Positions 1-8,838 of a DNA stretch of 64,000 bases are shown here, one piece after another. Each line of letters opens with the position of its first letter. The stretch's first letter is position 1. Below the pieces are notes generated by a model. The model searched no databases. It saw only the letters and a list, made by a program, of their open reading frames with translations, and was not told where the DNA came from. The stretch is from contig JAKFFG010000032.1 of the NCBI GenBank assembly GCA_036675275.1, positions 1-64,000 of the forward strand. The letters run 5' to 3'. This DNA is from Pollutimonas sp036675275. GTDB taxonomy: Bacteria; Pseudomonadota; Gammaproteobacteria; Burkholderiales; Burkholderiaceae_B. The translations under genes and the position numbers were made by a program.

Positions 1-167
1 GGGTTCTCGGAGCCGTCCGGCAGGTAGCGCCACCCCTCGAACACCCAGGGAGCAAATTCGCCCCTGCGCAGCTGGGCAATGCGTTCAATGCGGATGATCT
101 GGTCAGTATCGATATTGTCTTGCATCATGACGGCGGCAACGCCCCGGCATGTCGTGAATGCTTTCAT
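1..167 (-). CDS. 3-isopropylmalate dehydratase-like small subunit (LeuD family), 5' end only
   Basis: The first 55 codons of a LeuD-type swivelling-domain subunit are visible; the gene runs off the left edge. The motif NIDTDQII near residue 18 is the family hallmark, followed by a region ending in the typical FEGWRYLPDG. The ATG overlaps the TGA of the upstream large-subunit gene (ATGA), so the two are translationally coupled. Small and large subunits together form an aconitase-family hydro-lyase. The sequence after the hallmark (IRIERIAQLRRGEFAPW) differs from what I recall of the housekeeping LeuD (IIPKQFLKSI), so I infer a paralogue with another substrate. Confidence 0.85.
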   Translation of the reverse strand, partial: MKAFTTCRGVAAVMMQDNIDTDQIIRIERIAQLRRGEFAPWVFEGWRYLPDGSEN

Positions 168-1573
168 GATTGCCGCTCCATCATTTCCGGCGATGCGATG
201 GTTCCCATGACTGCGGTGGCGGCGGCCACGACGGGACTGGCCAGGTGGGTCATGGAACCCGGGCCTTGCCGCCCCTTGAAGTTGCGGTTCGATGTCGACA
301 GGCAGCGGTGTCCAGGGGGCACCATGTCGCCATTGGCGCCCACGCACATCGAGCAGCCCGGCTCACGCCATTCGAAACCGGCCTCCATGAAGATTCGATG
401 CAAACCTTCGCTTTCGGCCTGACTTTTGACTTGCAATGATCCGGGCACGACCCATGCGGTCAGGCCCGCGGCAATGTGGCGCCCCCTGAGCACGGATGCT
501 GCCGCCCGCAGGTCCGAGATTCGGCTGTTCGTGCATGAGCCTATGAAGACGTGGTCTATCTTGATCTTGTCGATCCGCTGGCCAGGCCGCAAACCCATAT
601 ATTCGAGCGCGCTCGTTACGCTCAAACGCTGTTTGGCATCGGGCACCATGGCGGGGTCGGGAACCATGCCGTCGATGGCGACCACCTGTTCCGGACTCGT
701 CCCCCAGGTAACTTGCGGCCTGATCTGGCTGATGTCGACATTCTCTTCCCTGTCGAAGGAAACCGAGGCCCCGGACCGCAAGGTTTTCCAGTACGCCACC
801 GCCCGGTCGAACTCACTGCCGGCGGGTGCAAATTCGCGTCCCTTCACATAAGAGAACGTCGTTTCATCGGGCGCGATCATGCCGACCTTGGCGCCCAGTT
901 CAATGGAGAGATTGCAAAGCGTCATGCGTGCTTCCATATCAAGCGCGCTGATGGCCGGACCGGCATACTCAACGGCGTAACCGGTGCCGGCCGATGCCCC
1001 CAGGACGCCGATCAAATGAAGAATCATGTCCTTTGCGGTGATCGACAACCTGGGCGTTCCCGTAAAATTGATGCGCATGGTCCTGGGCCGCAGCTGCCGT
1101 ATCGTCTGCGTAGCCAGCACATGTACCAGCTCGGATGATCCTATACCCCATGAAATAGCCCCGAACGCGCCATGCGTGCACGTGTGGCTGTCCCCGCACA
1201 CAACGGACAGCCCGGGAAGCGTCAGCCCCAGCTCTGGGCCGATAACGTGCACAATGCCCTGAGTGCCCTGGTCCATATCGAAAATCCGGATGCCTTTCTC
1301 TGCTGTCTGTGTCCGCAAGGCATTGACCATCTCCGTGCTCCACGCCGCATCGCCCGCCTTTCGTCCCGGTCGGGTCGAGGTGACGTGATCGACGGTTGCA
1401 AAGGTAAGTTCCGGGTTGCGTACGGTCGCGTGCCGGCGTTCCAGCGCCTTGATGGCTTCGACCCCGGTAAGCTCGTGCAACAAGTGGCGGTCGACATGCA
1501 GCAGGCTGACGCCACCCGGCAGAACTGCAACTTCATGAGCGTCCCACACTTTATCGAACAGCGTATTGGCCAT
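164..1573 (-). CDS. 3-isopropylmalate dehydratase-like large subunit (LeuC family)
   Basis: This 469-residue protein is a full-length LeuC-family hydro-lyase subunit. The three [4Fe-4S] ligands are seen as Cys347 in FIGSCTNSR and Cys407/Cys410 in EPGCSMC, and the active-site region VVCGDSHTCTHGAFGA lies at 124-139. It sits 17 bp behind an ABC permease gene and overlaps the small-subunit start. LeuCD isomerises 2- and 3-isopropylmalate in leucine synthesis. However, leuA and leuB are not visible here and the gene is the tail of an importer operon. A catabolic paralogue (for example a maleate, citraconate or dimethylmalate hydratase) is therefore a real alternative. The exact substrate cannot be read from the sequence. 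Confidence 0.85.
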   Translation of the reverse strand: MANTLFDKVWDAHEVAVLPGGVSLLHVDRHLLHELTGVEAIKALERRHATVRNPELTFATVDHVTSTRPGRKAGDAAWSTEMVNALRTQTAEKGIRIFDMDQGTQGIVHVIGPELGLTLPGLSVVCGDSHTCTHGAFGAISWGIGSSELVHVLATQTIRQLRPRTMRINFTGTPRLSITAKDMILHLIGVLGASAGTGYAVEYAGPAISALDMEARMTLCNLSIELGAKVGMIAPDETTFSYVKGREFAPAGSEFDRAVAYWKTLRSGASVSFDREENVDISQIRPQVTWGTSPEQVVAIDGMVPDPAMVPDAKQRLSVTSALEYMGLRPGQRIDKIKIDHVFIGSCTNSRISDLRAAASVLRGRHIAAGLTAWVVPGSLQVKSQAESEGLHRIFMEAGFEWREPGCSMCVGANGDMVPPGHRCLSTSNRNFKGRQGPGSMTHLASPVVAAATAVMGTIASPEMMERQS

Positions 1574-1590
1574 TACGTTTTCTCAACAGA

Positions 1591-2373
1591 TTAGTTGCCG
1601 CGCCGCAAACGGCGATCCCATTGCAGCAGTCCGATACTGACCGCCGTTGCGAACAGGAAAAGCATCAGGGCAAGCGCCATGATGGTAGGAGGATTATTCC
1701 GGTCGATGGCCAGCATCAGCAGATGGCCGATGCCGCGCTGCGACGCAAACATCTCGCCCAGCAGAGTGCCCAGCAGGGTCAAGGAAAAGCCTATCCGCAA
1801 ACCGGCGACGATTTCCGGCACGGCGGCCGGTATCAGCACATGCCATGCTCCCTGCCACGGAGTGAGACGATGCGCATGGATGCAGCGCATATAGACGGGG
1901 CGAATATTGCGCACCGCCGTCATTGTGAATATGACGATGGGAATAATGCCGTGTATGACGCCGAATGCAATCTTTGCCGAAATACCCAGTCCGAATATCA
2001 GAAGGATGATGGGATACAAGGAAATCTTGGGTATGGAATACAGCGCGATCAATATCGGCTCCATCACATCGCCGGCAAGCCGCCGCGCACCTAGGACCAG
2101 GCCCAATGCAATCCCGCCCACTACAGCGAGCAGCAAGGCGGAAAAAAAAGCCTTGCTGGTCTCCGCGAGATGAGCGCCGAAATCGGGACTGCTGAATTCC
2201 TGCCCAAGCTGGGCAATGGTGCGCCAGGGGCCAGGCAAAACCTCGACGCCCAGCATCATGCTGGCGATCTCCCACAACAGCAGCATGCCGCCGACCAGCA
2301 ACACACTATCGATCAGGGGTGCCCGCCCGGGATTGATTCGGCCTATCAGTTGACCCGCTGTGCGCTCGCTCAT
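1591..2373 (-). CDS. ABC transporter permease, NitT/TauT (SsuC-like) family
   Basis: A 260-residue inner-membrane permease with about six hydrophobic segments and the BPD_transp_1 cytoplasmic loop (EAA-like region around WHVLIPAAVPEIVAGLRIG). It belongs to the SsuC/TauC/ThiX-like group that partners with NMT1/THI5-type receptors. Its ATG overlaps the TGA of the preceding permease by four bases. With the neighbouring permease it would form the heteromeric channel of one importer. The ligand is unknown; an organic acid handled by the downstream LeuCD-like enzyme is inferred. Confidence 0.85.
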   Translation of the reverse strand: MSERTAGQLIGRINPGRAPLIDSVLLVGGMLLLWEIASMMLGVEVLPGPWRTIAQLGQEFSSPDFGAHLAETSKAFFSALLLAVVGGIALGLVLGARRLAGDVMEPILIALYSIPKISLYPIILLIFGLGISAKIAFGVIHGIIPIVIFTMTAVRNIRPVYMRCIHAHRLTPWQGAWHVLIPAAVPEIVAGLRIGFSLTLLGTLLGEMFASQRGIGHLLMLAIDRNNPPTIMALALMLFLFATAVSIGLLQWDRRLRRGN

Positions 2374-3191
2374 ACAAGCTCCTTGAGCACCCGACGTTGA
2401 TACAGCCGCTGTTCGACCGCGTGCAACACAAGGTTTATGGCTCCAATGAACGTAAGAAGCAGGAACATAAGTCCATACATCGTCTGGTTATCAAAGTTGT
2501 TATAGGCGAACGCGATCTGATACCCGAAGCCTGCGCCGGAAAGCAGGAACTCGCCGCCGATGATCGCTATGAACGAGTAGACGATGGCCAGCTTGATACC
2601 AGTAAAAACGAAAGGAAGGCTGGCAGGAAGGGTAATAAGAAAAACCTCCTGTGTTCTGCCCATGTGCAGCATCCTGGCCGTGCGCATCAAGACCTGGGGC
2701 ACACGCTCCAGTCCATTGAGCGTGTTCACCGCCATGGCCACGATGGCGAACAAAAAGCCCAATACGATCAATGGCCACCTGTTCAGTCCGAACAGCACTA
2801 TAAGCATGGGATAGAAAACAAAGATGGGCACCGCGTAATACGACATGAGCAGGGGATCCAGCACGCGCCGCAGACGTGGCAGCTTGAACAGCACAAGGCC
2901 GAAAAGAAAGCCCGCCGATGTCGCAAGCACGATAGACACGGCCGCCGACGATAAGGTCAACAGCATGTCTGCCTGATAGGTTCCGTCCCTAAGCAGTCGC
3001 CATGCACCCAGGGCCATTTCCGACGGGGGAATGAAAGACACCGGGTCTATCCACCCCAGCCTGCTGGCGGCCTCGAGCAAGGCAACACTGAATACGATGA
3101 CAAGGCACCGCAGCAGCACCACGCGGTATCTGGTCGACATGGCGGCGCCCGACGGCCCCGACATGGAACTGGGAATCGTTGCGCTGGCCAT
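2370..3191 (-). CDS. ABC transporter permease, NitT/TauT (SsuC-like) family
   Basis: The second permease of the importer, 273 residues, with hydrophobic segments from about residue 25 onward and the conserved loop region VFLITLPASLPFVFTGIKLA. It starts three bases after the ATPase gene stops and ends in an ATGA overlap with the next permease, so the genes form one transcript. The N-terminal 17 residues are polar and poorly conserved in character; starts at Met10 or Met18 are possible. Having two distinct permeases suggests a heterodimeric channel. Confidence 0.8.
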   Translation of the reverse strand: MASATIPSSMSGPSGAAMSTRYRVVLLRCLVIVFSVALLEAASRLGWIDPVSFIPPSEMALGAWRLLRDGTYQADMLLTLSSAAVSIVLATSAGFLFGLVLFKLPRLRRVLDPLLMSYYAVPIFVFYPMLIVLFGLNRWPLIVLGFLFAIVAMAVNTLNGLERVPQVLMRTARMLHMGRTQEVFLITLPASLPFVFTGIKLAIVYSFIAIIGGEFLLSGAGFGYQIAFAYNNFDNQTMYGLMFLLLTFIGAINLVLHAVEQRLYQRRVLKELV

Positions 3192-3194
3192 GTG

Positions 3195-4034
3195 TTAAAC
3201 CCCCAGCGCCTTGAGCGACTCAGTGCGCAACAAACCCCACACCCTGGACTGGAGGGCGCCGTAATGCGGATCCATCGTTGTTTCGCTCCCGCGCTCGCGA
3301 CTCCAGCCTGTTTCTACAATGTCGATAAATGTACCCGGACGCGCCGACATGATCCCGACGCGGTCCGACAGCATGACGGCCTCGTCTATGGAGTGGGTGA
3401 TCAGCATGACGGTCGAGTCGGTCTCGCGCCATAGCTTCAGCATCTCCTCCCCCATTAATAGCCGGGTCTGCTGATCAAGGGCCCCGAAAGGCTCATCCAG
3501 CAACATAAGACGGGGCCGCAGGACCATTGCGCGCGCTATGCAGACCCGCTGCCGCATGCCGCCCGACAACTGCGCCGGATAGCTCGCGGCAAAGCCCGCG
3601 AGTCCCATGAACGCCAAGGCATGGTCGACACGCTCTTTGACTTCGTTCTCGGGTAAACCATTGCGGCGAGCTCCGAACGCGGCATTGTCGAAAACTGACA
3701 GCCACGGGAAGCTGGCATCTTCTTGAAATACGACAGCGACGCCGTCCGGCACCTGCCCCCCGACATCCTTGTCTTCGAAGAAGACACTACCGTCAGTGGG
3801 CGCGCTCAAACCGGCAACCAGGTCCAATAATGTGGACTTCCCACAGCCAGAGGGCCCGACAACAGAAAAGAACTCCCCTTGCCGCAAATCGAACGACACC
3901 GGACCCAATGCATGCAGCGGCAATCCTCCGTCGCGCGCCGCAAACACCTTCGTCGCTTCGTTGATGGCAACATGCGCTTTGCGGTTGACCTCGCTGCCGG
4001 GAAACTCACTGATCATATCGAGCTGGCTTGCCAT
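3195..4034 (-). CDS. ABC transporter ATP-binding protein, SsuB/TauB family
   Basis: A 279-residue ATPase with Walker A GPSGCGKST (60-68), Q-loop VVFQED (about 101-106), signature LSGGM (156-160), Walker B ending LMLLDEP (176-182) and switch His in LITHSIDEA. It energises the NitT/TauT-type importer of this operon from the cytoplasmic side. It lies between the receptor gene (12 bp upstream) and the permeases. The length and the WLSVFDNAAFG segment are typical of nitrate/sulfonate/taurine-type ATPases. The substrate class is inferred from the family only. Confidence 0.88.
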   Translation of the reverse strand: MASQLDMISEFPGSEVNRKAHVAINEATKVFAARDGGLPLHALGPVSFDLRQGEFFSVVGPSGCGKSTLLDLVAGLSAPTDGSVFFEDKDVGGQVPDGVAVVFQEDASFPWLSVFDNAAFGARRNGLPENEVKERVDHALAFMGLAGFAASYPAQLSGGMRQRVCIARAMVLRPRLMLLDEPFGALDQQTRLLMGEEMLKLWRETDSTVMLITHSIDEAVMLSDRVGIMSARPGTFIDIVETGWSRERGSETTMDPHYGALQSRVWGLLRTESLKALGV

Positions 4035-4046
4035 TCCGACGCTGCC

Positions 4047-5030
4047 CTATTTGCTGCGTTGATCGGCGGGCAACAGACTTTCGTCGACAATCGCACTCCA
4101 ATCGAAAGGACCCTCCTCGATTGCCTTGACCAGTATCAGCCCCTGCAGCATTGCGTTCATGCCTTCGTAGTCCAGGCGGCCCGGACTCCAGTAGACGCCC
4201 TTTGAAGCCATGATGTCGTTAATGGCGAGCTTGGCGATCTTCGGATCGATTTTGTAGTGCTTGGCCAGAATGTCGCCGGACTCGTCCGGATTCTTGAGCA
4301 GATAATCGACGCCCTTGCGGCGGCCTTCGATAATGGCTTTGATGGTGTCGGGATTCTTCTTGAGGTAATCGCTGCGCACAATACCCACGGTCTGGGTCAG
4401 TCGGGGAATCTCGTCTCCCGACTTGAAAACGACCTTGATATTTTCTGCTTCACGGCTCAGAACAGGTTCCGTCATGTAGATAACGTCGACCGCGCCCTCA
4501 CGCAAGGCGGTATACGCTGAACTGAGGCTGCCCACTGCCTTGCGGTCCACATCGGCCAGGATGCCCCGGTTGCTCAGCGCTATGGTCGATACCATGTCGG
4601 TAACCGACTTGGGACTGCTGTAGCCCAGCTTCTTGCCTTTCAGGTCCATGATTGAGTTCAATGGCGAGTCCTTCTTGGCTACCCATACGTTATCGGCCAG
4701 GCTGAGGACTCCCCCATGAACGATCGTGAGCTCGACGCCCTGCTTGATAGCCGCGATGGCAGCCGAAAGCGCCACCTCGCCATAAGGGATATCGGAGGCG
4801 AGCGCATTGCGAACGGTCGTCCCGCCACCTTGCGAGGTGATGAATCCCGTAACATTGATCCCGGCCTCTTTGAAAAAGCCTTTTTCCTGGGCGACGGCAA
4901 ATGGAGTTCCATACATGCCATCGGCCCAATGCGTAACAGTCAGATTAGTTGCGGACGCCGAGGAGCAGGCGAAAATAACCGGTAGAACAAGGCCGTACGC
5001 TACTTTGGCCAATGCAGGCTTGAGATCCAT
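4047..5030 (-). CDS. ABC transporter substrate-binding protein, NMT1/THI5-like
   Basis: A 327-residue periplasmic receptor. It opens with a signal peptide (about 25 residues ending near SSASATN), followed by the NMT1-like beginning LTVTHWADGMYGTPFAVAQEKGFFKEAGI. This fold binds small organic compounds such as pyrimidine precursors, sulfonates, nitrate or aromatic acids. It is the first gene of the operon with the ATPase, two permeases and LeuC/LeuD-like genes, divergent from a GntR regulator. The start has a good ribosome site (GGAGAC upstream on the minus strand). The ligand is unknown. Confidence 0.85.
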   Translation of the reverse strand: MDLKPALAKVAYGLVLPVIFACSSASATNLTVTHWADGMYGTPFAVAQEKGFFKEAGINVTGFITSQGGGTTVRNALASDIPYGEVALSAAIAAIKQGVELTIVHGGVLSLADNVWVAKKDSPLNSIMDLKGKKLGYSSPKSVTDMVSTIALSNRGILADVDRKAVGSLSSAYTALREGAVDVIYMTEPVLSREAENIKVVFKSGDEIPRLTQTVGIVRSDYLKKNPDTIKAIIEGRRKGVDYLLKNPDESGDILAKHYKIDPKIAKLAINDIMASKGVYWSPGRLDYEGMNAMLQGLILVKAIEEGPFDWSAIVDESLLPADQRSK

Positions 5031-5059
5031 TTTTTGTCTCCTGAATAGGTATAGTAATT

Positions 5060-5070
5060 TTGTCCTACAC
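5060..5070. promoter_or_regulatory. Candidate FadR/GntR-type operator in the divergent promoter region
   Basis: The sequence TTGTCCTACAC matches the FadR-subfamily half-palindrome pattern TNGTNNNACNA at all fixed positions but the last. It lies between the divergent importer operon and the gntR gene (region 5031-5118), where autoregulation would be expected. The match is short and could be chance. Confidence 0.35.
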
Positions 5071-5118
5071 TTTTAGATTAAAGTATATCCCTACATTTGT
5101 CACGGAAATTTCCCATCA

Positions 5119-5844
5119 ATGAGCACCGCCAAAAGAAGTAAAGAAGCATCCGCAGACGACGGTGTATTGCGCAGCGGCGATATGGTCGAACGGATTGCGG
5201 CGACCCTCAAGGAGCAAATACTCGAGGGCACGCTGGTACCGGGACAACGTCTTATTTCCCGCGACCTTATAGAAGAACTGGGGGTCAGCCGGGGGCCGCT
5301 GCGCGAAGCATTCCGGCGGCTTGCGGCGGATCGGCTCGTCCAGATCATTCCCAATCGCGGCGCGCTCGTGCGTCGTCTATCGCATGACGAAATAATTAAT
5401 TTGTTTCAAATTCGCGAAGCACTCGAAGGACAGGCTGCCCGACTGGCTGCCCAACGCATCGACGATGGCAATAATCGACAATTCTTCCAGGCTATCGTGG
5501 ATATGGGTGCCTTGCATAAAGAGAGACAGGAAATTCACCCTTTCATCGTGCATAACCGGGAATTCCATCAGGCTATCGTGAAACTCAGCGGGAACCCCGA
5601 ATTGGGCGAGCTGATCGACCGGTATCAGCTGGCGGTGTTCATGTCCTTGTTGCGCCAGGTCGTCGGCGCCGACCAGTTGATCGTTGACTCGATTTCGCAG
5701 CATGAGGCCATAGCAAAGGCGATTCTTCAGGGCGATCCCGACGCGGCGTACACGGCGATGCAGAAACACCTTTGGCATTCGGCTCACACCATGCTCAAAC
5801 GTGCAGAACTCAAAATGACCGGCGCCTCGCGCAAGCGCTTGTAG
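5119..5844 (+). CDS. GntR family transcriptional regulator (FadR subfamily, FCD domain)
   Basis: A 241-residue regulator with an N-terminal winged helix-turn-helix at about 25-90 (typical ISRDLIEELGVSRGPLREAF) and an all-helical FCD ligand domain from about 95 on. It is divergent from the importer/LeuCD-like operon with 88 bp between starts, so it probably senses the transported acid or its product and controls that operon. The FCD metal-ligand pattern (His and Asp residues around HNREFHQAIV) is present. Effector unknown. Confidence 0.88.
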   Translation: MSTAKRSKEASADDGVLRSGDMVERIAATLKEQILEGTLVPGQRLISRDLIEELGVSRGPLREAFRRLAADRLVQIIPNRGALVRRLSHDEIINLFQIREALEGQAARLAAQRIDDGNNRQFFQAIVDMGALHKERQEIHPFIVHNREFHQAIVKLSGNPELGELIDRYQLAVFMSLLRQVVGADQLIVDSISQHEAIAKAILQGDPDAAYTAMQKHLWHSAHTMLKRAELKMTGASRKRL

Positions 5845-5885
5845 AATGAACGCGATGCCAACAGAAACTTGCCTGGAAATAACTG

Positions 5886-6401
5886 ATGCGCCGTCTAATG
5901 CTTCTTCGCCATGCCAAAGCCGACAGACCGGTCGGCGTCAACGATCATGAACGCCCTCTTGCGGCACGCGGACTGCGGCAAAGCAAAGAGATGGGAAGAT
6001 ACCTGGCCAAGCAAGGACTGGCGCCCGACCTTGCCATCGTTTCGACGGCAAAGCGTACTCAGGATACATGGCGGCTGGTAAGCGCCGCCCTTGGTTCGGA
6101 AGTCGCTCTACGCAGCGAGCCGCGCATTTATGAAGCCACCCCGGACGACATTCTTCAAGTCATCACGGAAACCGATCCGCGCGCGAAAGTATTGCTGCTG
6201 GTGGGCCATAACCCGGGGTTCGTACGCCTGGCGACAGGTCTGGCTGGAGCGGGCCGCGCCACGGCATTATCCCGGCTCGAACGCGAGTATCCAACTGCGG
6301 CGCTCGCAGTCCTCGATTTTGCCGTGGACAGCTGGGCAGAGGTTTCGGTGGGCGGCGGTTACCTGGAGCGGTTCGAAACGCTCGCATCCATCAGCAGCTG
6401 A
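5886..6401 (+). CDS. sixA: Phosphohistidine phosphatase SixA-like histidine phosphatase
   Basis: A 171-residue branch-2 histidine phosphatase. The catalytic RHA motif is at the very N-terminus (LLRHAKAD, His9), with ERPLAARGLRQ and a second active-site His in LLLVGHNPGFV near residue 110. SixA removes phosphate from histidine phosphotransfer domains, and in E. coli from the nitrogen PTS protein NPr. Length and motif order fit SixA exactly. It is alone between the gntR gene and the convergent carboxynorspermidine dehydrogenase gene, and nothing here tells its physiological target. Confidence 0.85.
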   Translation: MRRLMLLRHAKADRPVGVNDHERPLAARGLRQSKEMGRYLAKQGLAPDLAIVSTAKRTQDTWRLVSAALGSEVALRSEPRIYEATPDDILQVITETDPRAKVLLLVGHNPGFVRLATGLAGAGRATALSRLEREYPTAALAVLDFAVDSWAEVSVGGGYLERFETLASISS

Positions 6402-6411
6402 TCACGCCTTC

Positions 6412-7701
6412 TTACCCATAGCTGACGAGTTGACCTGCCGGTAATGTGTCCACCACTTCCGGTTCGGGATCGACGATCCGGTCTCCTTGCGCATCCCGGA
6501 TGCGCGTTACCAGTCCCATACGGTTCATCAACGCAATAAAAGGCGTCGGATCCAGCTCTTCCACATTGGCCATCTCGCCTATGTCCCAGGTTCCGTTGGC
6601 GATCAACATGGCCGCCGCCACGGCCGGCACCCCCGCGGTATAGGAAATGGCCTGGCTGCCCACTTCCTGGAAGCTGGTCTCGTGATCGCAGACGTTGTAG
6701 ATCAGGACTTCCCGCGGCAGCCCATCCTTGTAGCCCTTGATCAAGTCGCCAATGCAGGTCTTGCCGGTGTAATCGGGCGCCAGGGACGCCGGGTCCGGCA
6801 ACACGGCCTTGACGACTTCCAGCGGTACGATTTCCTGGCCGCGCGCGGTGCGCACGGGCTGCTCGGATAGAAGGCCCAGATTCTTCAAGACGTTGAAGAC
6901 GTTGATGTAATGCTCGCTGAAACCCATCCAGAAACGGATATTGGGCACGCCCAGGTTTTTCGACATGGAATGGAGCTCGTCGTGCCCCGTCAGGTAGGTG
7001 GTGCTCAGGCCCGTCACCGGCATGTCCCAGTCCTTGCGATGTTCGAACATTGCATTGGCCTTCCACGCATTGTCTTCCCACGACCAGGCGGTCGACACGA
7101 ACTCGCGGAAATTGATCTCCGGATCAAAGTTGGTTGCAAAGTAGCGCCCATGGCTGCCGGCATTGATGTCGATGATGTCGATCGATTCGACGCTGTCGAA
7201 ATGGGTGTCCATCGCATAACGCGCATACGCATTGACCACGCCCGGATCAAAGCCTACGCCCAGCACGGCCGTCACCCTGGCATCCTTGCAGGCCTGGCGC
7301 CGCTTCCATTCATAATTGCCGTACCAGGGCGGGGCCTCGCACACCTTGTCGGGATCCTCGTGGATGGCGGTGTCCAGGTAGGCCGCGCCGGTATCGATGC
7401 ATGCCGCCAGCACCGACATATTGAGAAAAGGTGAGCCCACATTGATGACGATCTGGCTGCGCGTGGCCCGGATCAGGAACTTGGTTGCCTCGATGTCCAT
7501 GGCATCGAGCGCATGGGCTTGCAGAGTTCTTGCACGCTGCAAGCTGCCCTTTTCATGGATGGAGTCTATGATGGCCTGGCACTTGGCTAGCGTACGCGAA
7601 GCGATGTGTATATCGCCGAGCGCCGCATTGTTCTGGGCGCATTTGTGCGCAACCACGCGAGCCACCCCGCCCCCACCAATAATTAGAACATTGCGCTTCA
7701 T
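6412..7701 (-). CDS. Carboxynorspermidine dehydrogenase (saccharopine dehydrogenase family)
   Basis: A 429-residue NADPH-dependent enzyme with an N-terminal Rossmann motif (IIGGGGVARVVAH, residues 7-19) and the Lys1/saccharopine-reductase C-terminal domain. It lies 39 bp downstream of the carboxynorspermidine decarboxylase gene. In the known CASDH/CASDC route, it condenses aspartate semialdehyde with putrescine or diaminopropane to a carboxy-polyamine, which the decarboxylase turns into spermidine or norspermidine. Family assignment is firm from length, motif and neighbour; which polyamine is made is not visible. Confidence 0.88.
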   Translation of the reverse strand: MKRNVLIIGGGGVARVVAHKCAQNNAALGDIHIASRTLAKCQAIIDSIHEKGSLQRARTLQAHALDAMDIEATKFLIRATRSQIVINVGSPFLNMSVLAACIDTGAAYLDTAIHEDPDKVCEAPPWYGNYEWKRRQACKDARVTAVLGVGFDPGVVNAYARYAMDTHFDSVESIDIIDINAGSHGRYFATNFDPEINFREFVSTAWSWEDNAWKANAMFEHRKDWDMPVTGLSTTYLTGHDELHSMSKNLGVPNIRFWMGFSEHYINVFNVLKNLGLLSEQPVRTARGQEIVPLEVVKAVLPDPASLAPDYTGKTCIGDLIKGYKDGLPREVLIYNVCDHETSFQEVGSQAISYTAGVPAVAAAMLIANGTWDIGEMANVEELDPTPFIALMNRMGLVTRIRDAQGDRIVDPEPEVVDTLPAGQLVSYG

Positions 7702-7740
7702 TAGCTTATCTCTCTATCACTCAAGATTGGACATCCGTTG

Positions 7741-8838
7741 TCAGGACAGGCTGCTGACAAAGTCATCAAAGGAAAACTGGCGTACTACCCGTACATTTCC
7801 GTCGGTCTCCTTGACGGCAATGGCCGGCATGTGGATTCCGTTGAACCAGTTCTTCTTCACCATGGTGTAGCCGCCGGCATCGCGAATCGAGATGCGATCG
7901 CCCACTTGCAGCGGTTGTTCAAAACGAGCTTCCCCGAAAATATCGCCTGCCAGGCAGGTTTTCCCACAGATCTGGTAAGAGTGATCGCCTTGGCCATCGC
8001 CAATGGGCGCCGTCTCCCGATAAATCAACAAATCGAGCATATGCGCCTCGGTGGAGCTGTCCACCACCGCCAGGTTCTTGCCCCTGAAACCGACGTCCAG
8101 CACGCTGACTTCCAGCGTAGCGGTGTGGCGCACGGTGGCTTCGCCGGGTTCCAGGTAGACCTGCACGCCGTAGGTCTGCGCAAAGCGGCGCAGGCGCGCA
8201 CAAAAGGCATCCAGAGCATAGCCCGGCTCTGTGAAGCTGATGCCGCCTCCCAGACTGACCCATTTCAGTTTATGCAAAATCTCGCCATAGCGCTGCTCAA
8301 CCTCGGCCAGCAACTCATCGAAGCGCTCGAAATCCCTGTTCTCGCAATTGTTGTGAATCATCACGCCATCGAGGTCTTCGATAATCGACAGAATGCGGGC
8401 CGGGTCGGATTCGCCCAGGCGGCTGAATGTACGGGCCGGGTCGGCCAGATCGAAGCTTGCGCAACTGACGCCCGGATTCAGGCGCAGGCCTTTGGGCTTG
8501 TCGCCGGCCAGGGCCGCGAATCGTTGGAACTGGCTGATGGAATTGAAGATGATTTTGTCGCTATGGGCCAGGACCTCTTCGATTTCATGGTCGGCGAACG
8601 CCACGCTGTAAGCGTGCGTCTCGCCACCGAATTTCTTGTGGCCCAGCTTGACTTCGTACAGGGAGGACGACGTGGTGCCGTCCATGTACTGCTGCATCAG
8701 GTCGAATACGGACCAGGTCGCGAAGCACTTCAGCGCAAGCAGCACTTTGGCGCCGGAGCTTTTTCGCACGTGGTCGATGATCTGCAGGTTGCCCAGCAAG
8801 GCTGCCTTGTCGATCAAATAATAAGGAGTTGAAATCAT
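7741..8838 (-). CDS. nspC: Carboxynorspermidine/carboxyspermidine decarboxylase
   Basis: A 365-residue fold-III PLP decarboxylase. Lys37 in LLALKCFATW is the Schiff-base lysine; the phosphate-binding SLGGGISF segment and the CGKTCLAGD motif near the C-terminus carry family-typical active-site residues. It starts inside the stop of the upstream XRE regulator (ATGA) and precedes the CASDH gene, giving a three-gene unit for polyamine synthesis independent of S-adenosylmethionine. Length matches the family. Confidence 0.92.
   Translation of the reverse strand: MISTPYYLIDKAALLGNLQIIDHVRKSSGAKVLLALKCFATWSVFDLMQQYMDGTTSSSLYEVKLGHKKFGGETHAYSVAFADHEIEEVLAHSDKIIFNSISQFQRFAALAGDKPKGLRLNPGVSCASFDLADPARTFSRLGESDPARILSIIEDLDGVMIHNNCENRDFERFDELLAEVEQRYGEILHKLKWVSLGGGISFTEPGYALDAFCARLRRFAQTYGVQVYLEPGEATVRHTATLEVSVLDVGFRGKNLAVVDSSTEAHMLDLLIYRETAPIGDGQGDHSYQICGKTCLAGDIFGEARFEQPLQVGDRISIRDAGGYTMVKKNWFNGIHMPAIAVKETDGNVRVVRQFSFDDFVSSLS

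Noticed and set aside
7738..8832. 364-codon plus-strand open frame
   Set aside because: Antisense shadow of nspC; no conserved domain and no ribosome site.
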